The notes below the pieces were generated by a model. That model saw only the letters and a program-made list of their open reading frames with translations. It was not told the DNA's origin and ran no database searches. The position numbers were made by a program, and so were the translations under genes. This document shows, piece after piece, positions 58,548 through 64,000 of a stretch of 64,000 nt of DNA. The stretch lies in NCBI RefSeq assembly GCF_004310285.1, contig NZ_SISF01000032.1, forward strand, positions 186,001 through 250,000, read 5' to 3'. The DNA is from Agrobacterium cavarae (GTDB lineage: Bacteria; Pseudomonadota; Alphaproteobacteria; Rhizobiales; Rhizobiaceae). How positions within the stretch are numbered: the first letter of the stretch is position 1; every line of letters begins with the position of its first letter.

Positions 58548-59356
58548 CATCCCGGCTTGCGCGCACAGATCGCGTAGCGGTGCTGAATGCCACGGGCCGC
58601 AGCCTTAAGGACATTCCAGTTCTTTGCCTGGCTCTTGTGAACGTCGCGAAGATCGGTGTCGATCGTCACGTCCTCGAAGCCGGCATCGCGCAGCAATGCT
58701 GCCACCGCCTCGGCACGGGCACCTTTGGAAAAATAGACACGGGATAGAATGCTGTTATGCGTGCCGGCCATATCCGGCGGCATGTGCACCGCTTCGGCCT
58801 TGATAAGCCCGCGCCTTTGCAGCCAGTTCGCCAGGTCTTTCAGGACCTTCTCCATGCGGCTGACATTGACGAAATCGCCATCGACGATCAGCACCTGCCC
58901 GCCGGGTTTCAAAACCCGCATCCATTCACGGAAGGCAGCATTTGGATCGACCAGGGTCCAGACGAGATGACGGTTGATCACCACATCATAGCTCGCGTCC
59001 GGCTCCATGGTGTTTTCCGCATCGCCCATACGAAAGGCAATCTGCCGGTTTCGGCTCTTCGCCTTGGCTTTTGCCCGCTCCAGCATGGGCTCTGCCCAGT
59101 CGAGGCCAGTCACGCGGAAGCCGAGATCATCCATCAAATGGGAAACGACGCCCGTGCCGCTTGCGAGATCGAGCGCCAGCCTCCCCTCACCCGGCCCCAG
59201 ATGCTTCAGCACAAGGCGATGCCAGGCGGCGCGTTCATCCTCGGAAAAGATTTCATGTCCGGGTGAAAGATCGAAGGTCGCAGCGCGAGCGGACCAATAA
59301 GCCTTGATCTCGTCCTTCAGACCAAAGTTGCTTCCGTAGTCATTTGCGCTGTCCAT
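58547..59356 (-). CDS. Class I SAM-dependent methyltransferase
   Basis: 269 residues. ALDLASGTGVVSHLM (motif I, near 62-76), TGLDWAEPMLERAKAKA (motif II) and FRMGDAENTMEPDASYDVVINRHLVWTL (motif III/IV). VLKPGGQVLIVDGDF follows. The fold is of the UbiE/Methyltransf_11 type; acceptor unknown. Divergent from the iron transport operon with a 109-bp shared promoter, so a link with siderophore or tetrapyrrole handling is possible. Confidence 0.88.
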   Translation of the reverse strand: MDSANDYGSNFGLKDEIKAYWSARAATFDLSPGHEIFSEDERAAWHRLVLKHLGPGEGRLALDLASGTGVVSHLMDDLGFRVTGLDWAEPMLERAKAKAKSRNRQIAFRMGDAENTMEPDASYDVVINRHLVWTLVDPNAAFREWMRVLKPGGQVLIVDGDFVNVSRMEKVLKDLANWLQRRGLIKAEAVHMPPDMAGTHNSILSRVYFSKGARAEAVAALLRDAGFEDVTIDTDLRDVHKSQAKNWNVLKAAARGIQHRYAICARKPG

Positions 59357-59465
59357 GCTCGCCGACCTTCACAATTGCAGTTGAGAACTGCTCTAAAAGA
59401 TAAAACTTGACGAACGCAATCATAAAATCTTAAAGCGCCAAAAGTTTTATTGGAGAGCTATTTCA

Positions 59466-60599
59466 ATGCGCATTACAGGCAGATCCGCAGTTCTTGCAAT
59501 AGGCCTTCTGGTTTCGACCGTATGGCCGGCTTTTGCTGAAAAAGTGACCGTCAAAGACGTCACCGGACGCGATGTCGAGGTCAATGTGCCGGTCAAGCAC
59601 GTCATTCTGGGCGAAGGCCGCCAAATCTATTTTCTCGCCGCTTTGGACAAGAACAACCCCTTCGAACACGTCGTCGGTTGGCGCGACGATCTGCCGAAGG
59701 CCGATCCGGAAACCTATGAGGCCTATCTGGCGAAGTATCCGGATATCGCCAAGCTGCCAAAGTTCGGCGGCATGAAGGACGGTACCTTCGATATCGAACA
59801 GGCGGTTGCGCTGAAGCCCGACGTCATCCTGATGAACATCGATGCCAAGACGGCAACGGAAGAAGCCGGCTACATCGAGAAGCTTGGCAAGGTCGGCATT
59901 CCGCTGGTCTATGTCGACTTCCGCGAAAAGCCGATGGAAAACACCGAGCCGAGCATGCGCCTTATGGGCAAGCTGATGGGCAAGGAAGCGGTCGCAGAAG
60001 ACTTCATCAAGTTCCGCTCCGACAGCATCAAGCGCGTCACCGACGTTCTTGAGAAGGAAAACCCGAAGAAGCCCGTCGTCTTCGTCGAGCGCGCCGGCGG
60101 ATATTCGGACGATTGCTGCATGTCCTTCGGCAATGAGAATTTCGGCAAGATGGTCGAGATCGCCGGCGGCATCAACATGGCCAAGGGCATCATTCCCGGC
60201 ACCTTCGGCACGGTCAATCCCGAGCAGATCATTGCCTCCAATCCCGACCAAATCATCATCACCGGGGGCAAGTGGGACGCGTATGTTCCCGGCGGCAATT
60301 GGGTCGGCGTTGGTTACGGTGCGGATCTGAAGGAGGCCCGCCGCAAGCTGGAAGCGCTGACGAAGCGCCCGGGCTTTACCGGCGTCAAGGCGGTCGAGAA
60401 CGGCAATGTTCACGCCATCTGGCACCAGTTCTACAACAACCCCTATCAGTTCGTCGCGATCCAGGAGATTGCCAAGTGGCTGCATCCCGATCTCTTCAAG
60501 GACCTCGATCCTGAGGCGACCTTCAAGGAACTGCATGAGCGTTTCCTGCCGCTCGAATACAAGCCCGGCTACTTCGTGTCTCTGAAAAACGACACGTAA
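59466..60599 (+). CDS. Iron-siderophore ABC transporter binding protein, copy 1
   Basis: 377 residues. Signal peptide to about 24 (VLAIGLLVSTVWPAFA), then the FepB/BtuF-type fold: VKDVTGRDVEVNVPVKHVILGEG, ALKPDVILMN, and GYSDDCCMSFG with a double cysteine shared by copy 2. VHAIWHQFYNNPYQFVAIQEIAKWLHPDLF is a diagnostic C-terminal block. A possible promoter (TTGACG at 59407, 17 bases, TTAAAG at 59430) precedes it, and ATAAAACTT/AAGTTTTAT arms flank this stretch. Confidence 0.9.
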   Translation: MRITGRSAVLAIGLLVSTVWPAFAEKVTVKDVTGRDVEVNVPVKHVILGEGRQIYFLAALDKNNPFEHVVGWRDDLPKADPETYEAYLAKYPDIAKLPKFGGMKDGTFDIEQAVALKPDVILMNIDAKTATEEAGYIEKLGKVGIPLVYVDFREKPMENTEPSMRLMGKLMGKEAVAEDFIKFRSDSIKRVTDVLEKENPKKPVVFVERAGGYSDDCCMSFGNENFGKMVEIAGGINMAKGIIPGTFGTVNPEQIIASNPDQIIITGGKWDAYVPGGNWVGVGYGADLKEARRKLEALTKRPGFTGVKAVENGNVHAIWHQFYNNPYQFVAIQEIAKWLHPDLFKDLDPEATFKELHERFLPLEYKPGYFVSLKNDT

Positions 60600-60695
60600 A
60601 ACAGAGAAGGTGATGGCCAGAACAAGGTCAGAAATGAACGAAGCGAGGCGGCCTCTCTCCGCCTCGCCATGCTGTTTTTAAAAGAGGGTCATCCC

Positions 60696-61832
60696 ATGAT
60701 TTTCAAAACGCTTGGCACCATTGCAACCATCCTTTTTGCGACGCTCTCCTCTCCGGCCTTGTCGGCGCAAATCGTCGATGCGGCCGGTCGTACCGTCGAG
60801 ATGGATCTGCCTGCAAAGCGGGTGATCCTCGGCGAAGCCCGGCAGGTTCACGTCGTCGCCGCCCTCAAGGGGGACAAAACGTTTGACACGATCGTCGGCT
60901 GGCGGGACGATCTCATCAAGAAGGACCCGGATAGCTACGCGGCCTATGTCGAGCGCTTTCCGCAGATCAAGGATCTGCCCCGCTTCGGCTATCTGCCGCA
61001 AGGCGAGTTCAGCCTGGAAGCCGCAATCGCGCTGTCCCCGGATGTGATCACGCTTAACCTGGAGGCCGAGCAGAGCGCAAAGGAAAGCGGCTTCGAAGAG
61101 AAGGCCGCCGCTGCCGGCATCAAGGTCGTCTATCTCGATTTCCGGCTCGACCCGGATAAGAACACCGAACGTTCGATCCGCGCCCTTGGACAAATTTTCG
61201 GTGCCGAGCAGCGCGCAGATAAATTCATGGCCTATCGCCGCCAGCAGATTGCGCTGGTGACCGATAAGCTGGCGACCGTGAAGGATCTGAAACGTCCTGG
61301 TGTCTTCATAGAGCGCGCCCCGGGTATCTCCGGTGAAAACACCTGCTGCCGCACCTTTGGTCCGGTCAATTTCGGCGCGATGGTTGAGGAGGCCGGTGGC
61401 CACAATATTGCTTCTGACGTGATCAAGACCACCTTCGGCGATCTCAATCCGGAGCAACTCGTCGTCTCCGATCCAGCCCACATCATCGTTACGGGTTCCA
61501 ACTGGGCAGCGGAATCCGATATCAACCAGTTCGTGCCTGTTGGCCGCGGCGCTGATATGACACTGGCGCGGGAGCGTCTCGCCAAGCTGATGACCCGCAC
61601 GCCGTTTCCTGAACTGACGGCAGTCAAGCAAGGCAATGTCCACGCCGTCTGGCACCAGTTCTATGGCGCCCCTTACGAGTTCTTCCCCATCCAGCAATTT
61701 GCCAAGTGGTTTCATCCCGATCTCTTTGCCGATCTCGATCCGGAGAAGAATTTCGCGGACTTCCACAAGCAATTCTTACCCGTCAGCTACAAGCCCGGCT
61801 ACTTCGTTTCTCTCGAAAAAGGCGTGAACTAA
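60696..61832 (+). CDS. Iron-siderophore ABC transporter binding protein, copy 2
   Basis: 378 residues from ATG 60696. Signal peptide (MIFKTLGTIATILFATLSSPALSA) and the same architecture as copy 1: VDAAGRTVEMDLPAKRVILGEA, ENTCCRTFG (double Cys), VHAVWHQFYGAPYEFFPIQQFAKWFHPDLF. By eye nearly half the residues are shared, so the pair arose by an old tandem duplication. One base separates its stop from the permease start. Confidence 0.9.
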   Translation: MIFKTLGTIATILFATLSSPALSAQIVDAAGRTVEMDLPAKRVILGEARQVHVVAALKGDKTFDTIVGWRDDLIKKDPDSYAAYVERFPQIKDLPRFGYLPQGEFSLEAAIALSPDVITLNLEAEQSAKESGFEEKAAAAGIKVVYLDFRLDPDKNTERSIRALGQIFGAEQRADKFMAYRRQQIALVTDKLATVKDLKRPGVFIERAPGISGENTCCRTFGPVNFGAMVEEAGGHNIASDVIKTTFGDLNPEQLVVSDPAHIIVTGSNWAAESDINQFVPVGRGADMTLARERLAKLMTRTPFPELTAVKQGNVHAVWHQFYGAPYEFFPIQQFAKWFHPDLFADLDPEKNFADFHKQFLPVSYKPGYFVSLEKGVN

Positions 61833-61833
61833 A

Positions 61834-62901
61834 ATGGCTTCCGTCACCCAAACGCCCATGGAGACGACCGGAGGGCATCAATACCGCGCCCTTGCCGGCC
61901 GCCGCATACTGATCCTCGTCGGTCTTCTTCTAGCTTTGTGCCTCAGCATTGCGACGGACATGGCGCTGGGGCCGGCGCGTTACACGCTTTCAGACGTGGT
62001 AAGCGCTATCTTCGATCCGGCGGCGGTTGCCAACCAGCTTCGCGTGGTTATCTGGGACATTCGCATGCCGATTGCCTTGATGGCGGTCACCGTCGGCGCC
62101 TCTCTTTCTGTCGCGGGCGCGCAGATGCAGACCATCCTCTCGAACCCTCTGGCCAGCCCCTTCACGCTTGGCATCTCGGCAGCGGCAAGCTTTGGCGCTG
62201 CTTTGGCGCTTGTCGGCGGCATTGCGATCTTCCCAGGCGCGGTGGAGTATATGGTACCGATCAACGCCTTCCTGATGGCGATGCTGGCCGCGCTCTTCAT
62301 TCACTTTGCATCAACCATGCGCGGCGTCAGCGTCGAAACCATCGTGCTTCTCGGCATCGCGCTGGTCTTCACCTTCAATGCGGCCCTTTCGCTTCTGGAA
62401 TATCTAGCCTCCGAACAGGCATTAGCAGCGGTCGTCTTCTGGACCATGGGCAGCCTCACCAAGGCGACATGGGCGAAGGTCTATGTCACCGCCGCCATTC
62501 TCGTGCTGACCGTGCCGCTCTTCATGAAGAACGCCTGGGCTTTGACGGCGCTCCGCCTTGGCGATGACAAGGCTGCTAGCATGGGCGTCAACGTCCGTCG
62601 CCTGCGCCTCCAGACCATGCTGACCGTCAGCCTGCTGGCCGCCATTCCGGTGTCCTTCGTCGGCACGATCGGCTTCGTTGGTCTCGTCGGCCCGCATATT
62701 GCCCGCATGGTGGTGGGAGAGGATCAGCGCTTCTTCCTGCCCGGCTCGGTCATCTGCGGCGCGCTTCTTCTCTCTGTCACCTCCGTCGTCAGCAAGATGC
62801 TGATCCCCGGCGCCGTTCTGCCAATCGGGGTGATCACGGCTCTCGTTGGTGTGCCCTTCTTCTTCATCCTGATCTTTTCCAACAGGAGACGCGCATGGTA
62901 G
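61834..62901 (+). CDS. Iron-siderophore ABC transporter permease (FecCD family)
   Basis: 355 residues, about nine or ten membrane helices. RMPIALMAVTVGASLSVAGAQMQTILSNPLASPFTLGISAAASFGAAL is the family hallmark, spread over residues about 72-118, with GTIGFVGLVGPHIARMVVG near 278. One polypeptide, so it forms a homodimeric channel. Overlaps the ATPase gene by seven bases. Confidence 0.92.
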   Translation: MASVTQTPMETTGGHQYRALAGRRILILVGLLLALCLSIATDMALGPARYTLSDVVSAIFDPAAVANQLRVVIWDIRMPIALMAVTVGASLSVAGAQMQTILSNPLASPFTLGISAAASFGAALALVGGIAIFPGAVEYMVPINAFLMAMLAALFIHFASTMRGVSVETIVLLGIALVFTFNAALSLLEYLASEQALAAVVFWTMGSLTKATWAKVYVTAAILVLTVPLFMKNAWALTALRLGDDKAASMGVNVRRLRLQTMLTVSLLAAIPVSFVGTIGFVGLVGPHIARMVVGEDQRFFLPGSVICGALLLSVTSVVSKMLIPGAVLPIGVITALVGVPFFFILIFSNRRRAW

Positions 62902-63647
62902 CCTTGGCTCTACAGGATGTCGGCGCGAAATACGGACGCACGACCGTTCTTTCCAATGTCACTATGGATATGCTCCGCGCAGGGAGCGTCACGGCTGTCA
63001 TCGGCCCGAACGCAGCCGGAAAATCCACGCTCTTCAAGCGCATTGCCAGCCTGATTTCCGGCCCCGGCGTGGTGACGCTATCGCAAACGGAGCAAGGGCC
63101 GAAGACCATCTGCTATATGCCCCAGGACACTGGTGCCAATGCGGTGCTCACGGTTTACGAATCCATCCTGCTTTCTGCCAAGCAGGGAAGCGGCTGGAAA
63201 GTTCGAGACGACGAGCTTGCGGAGATCGACGCGATCCTGAAGGCGCTCAACATCGACAACCTGTCCTTCCGCGGGCTGGGCGAACTGTCCGGCGGCCAGC
63301 GTCAGCTCGTGTCGCTTGCCCAGGCACTGGTCCGCAAGCCGGAAGTGCTGTTGATGGATGAACCGACCTCAGCGCTCGATCTTCATCGGCAAGTGGAAGT
63401 GCTGGACTTCATCTCAGGCCTCGCCCGTCGCGAGGGCATGATCGTGTTGATTGCGCTTCACGATCTGAACCATGCGCTACGCTACTGCGAAAATACCCTC
63501 GTGATTGCCGGGGGCCAGATGGTGGTGAGCGGCGCGACCGAAGATGTCATCACGCCTGCCATGCTGCGCGATATTTATCGGGTGGATGCGCGCATTGAAA
63601 CATGCTCGAGGGGACAGCCCTTCGTTCTGGTGGACGGCACGGCCTAA
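62895..63647 (+). CDS. Iron-siderophore ABC transporter ATPase (FepC/BtuD type)
   Basis: 250 residues. Walker A GPNAAGKST, signature LSGGQRQLVSLAQAL, Walker B VLLMDEPTSALDLHRQ, switch IALHDLNHALRYC. YMPQDTGANAVLTVYE is the Q-loop. Completes the transporter encoded by the two binding proteins and the permease. Confidence 0.93.
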   Translation: MVALALQDVGAKYGRTTVLSNVTMDMLRAGSVTAVIGPNAAGKSTLFKRIASLISGPGVVTLSQTEQGPKTICYMPQDTGANAVLTVYESILLSAKQGSGWKVRDDELAEIDAILKALNIDNLSFRGLGELSGGQRQLVSLAQALVRKPEVLLMDEPTSALDLHRQVEVLDFISGLARREGMIVLIALHDLNHALRYCENTLVIAGGQMVVSGATEDVITPAMLRDIYRVDARIETCSRGQPFVLVDGTA

Positions 63648-63902
63648 CGCTATCGCCATCTGAGACGGCTCTGGAAGGCTAATCCGATCACGCGGCGCTA
63701 AAATTATGGGGTTGCGGTGCGCGCTGCTGGCCTCCACCCACTTTGCAAAACCATCGTTCTAAGATAGGACGATTCCATGGAACATTCTTCTTCCATATCT
63801 ATTCATGAGAGCATATTTTTATGGAAACTGTCGCTTCGATAAAATATTTGAACGAGGCATCGCGCACAGCAAGCCGGTCGGGCCAGATGGAGCTCAACTG
63901 CC

Positions 63903-64000
63903 ATGCATGAGTGTCTTTCAACACCTCCAATCACCCCGCTGCCGGCATGCGAAGACCGTGAATGGGCGCGTCGCGCCATCGGCATTCTCCAGGGTGACGG
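63903..64000 (+). CDS. Start of a further gene, possibly a PLP-dependent cysteine synthase-family protein
   Basis: An ATG at 63903 opens a frame without stop to the window edge (32 codons): MHECLSTPPITPLPACEDRE, then WARRAIGILQGD. The opening recalls the N-terminus of some PLP-dependent cysteine-synthase-like enzymes, but the diagnostic lysine motif would lie outside. GGAG is 11 bases upstream, rather far. Low certainty. Confidence 0.4.
   Translation, partial: MHECLSTPPITPLPACEDREWARRAIGILQGD

Noticed and set aside
63803..63985. A 60-codon minus-strand frame at the right edge
   Set aside because: No ribosome site, Cys- and Arg-rich random composition, and it opposes a more plausible plus-strand gene start at 63903.
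1..64000. tRNA, rRNA, insertion sequence, prophage, integrase or toxin-antitoxin module
   Set aside because: I looked for cloverleaf arms with CCA ends, transposase and integrase motifs and paired small ORFs and found none that can be supported.

Overview
The window is a 64-kb chromosomal stretch of an alphaproteobacterium of the Rhizobium/Agrobacterium group. The evidence is protein family content and codon style typical of Rhizobiaceae, a close homologue of the Agrobacterium iron-sulfur (6-4) photolyase PhrB, a BA14K-family protein, GGAAC-N17-GTT promoters of the EcfG/RpoE2 general stress response, an anti-Shine-Dalgarno 'cuckoo' small-RNA locus and dispersed RIME-like palindromic repeats. 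No tRNA, rRNA, insertion sequence, prophage or CRISPR array is visible. Identification is from reading the sequence only; no database search was possible.

Layout. (1) 1-2.5 kb: a GGDEF-EAL membrane protein followed 10 bp later by an amino-acid-type periplasmic binding protein cut by the window edge. (2) 2.8-3.7 kb: a methylenetetrahydrofolate reductase-like protein. (3) 3.8-23.4 kb: a large amino-sugar island. A leftward operon encodes a GntR regulator, a SIS-type glucosamine-6-phosphate deaminase, NagA and a ROK kinase. A rightward operon encodes a Gfo/Idh/MocA dehydrogenase and a complete carbohydrate ABC transporter. Beyond it lie an M81 (MlrC-like) metallopeptidase with a SnoaL-like protein, and a rightward run of RidA, RpiR regulator, SDR, GH20 hexosaminidase, a second M81 protein, an MFS transporter and CutC. 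A 15-bp palindrome of the type TGAAAATNATTTTCA precedes the transporter operon and occurs twice in the divergent promoter next to the RpiR gene, tying the two halves together. (4) 23.5-32.6 kb: a CHASE4-GGDEF protein, the tail-specific protease Prc, a four-hairpin antisense-SD RNA locus, an RNase HI homologue, stress genes (SDR, YqjD-like protein) with EcfG promoters, and a GT21-like lipid glycosyltransferase with a possible Pho box. (5) 32.7-44.8 kb: a Wzx/Wzy-type exopolysaccharide cluster (three glycosyltransferases, NodB-like deacetylase, Wzy, Wzz, Wzx, GNAT-like protein, secreted glycosidase). (6) 44.9-52.8 kb: small and stress-related genes (phrB operon, BA14K protein, outer-membrane barrel, Pro-rich small protein), a dehydrogenase/isomerase sugar operon with a LacI-type operator, and a probably Tat-exported superoxide dismutase. 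(7) 53.1-58.5 kb: a complete Dpp-type peptide ABC operon. (8) 58.5-64 kb: a methyltransferase, an iron-siderophore ABC operon with two tandem binding proteins, and the first codons of a further gene.

How the genes may work together: the island in region 3 reads as an uptake and breakdown system for N-acetylglucosamine-containing oligomers. GH20 releases GlcNAc, the ABC or MFS carriers move sugars, the ROK kinase phosphorylates, NagA deacetylates and the SIS enzyme deaminates. The dehydrogenases, the two M81 enzymes, RidA and CutC have no place in the textbook NAG route, so they point to an extra, undescribed branch, perhaps for peptide-linked or modified amino sugars. Regions 4 and 6 hold at least four members of the general stress regulon.
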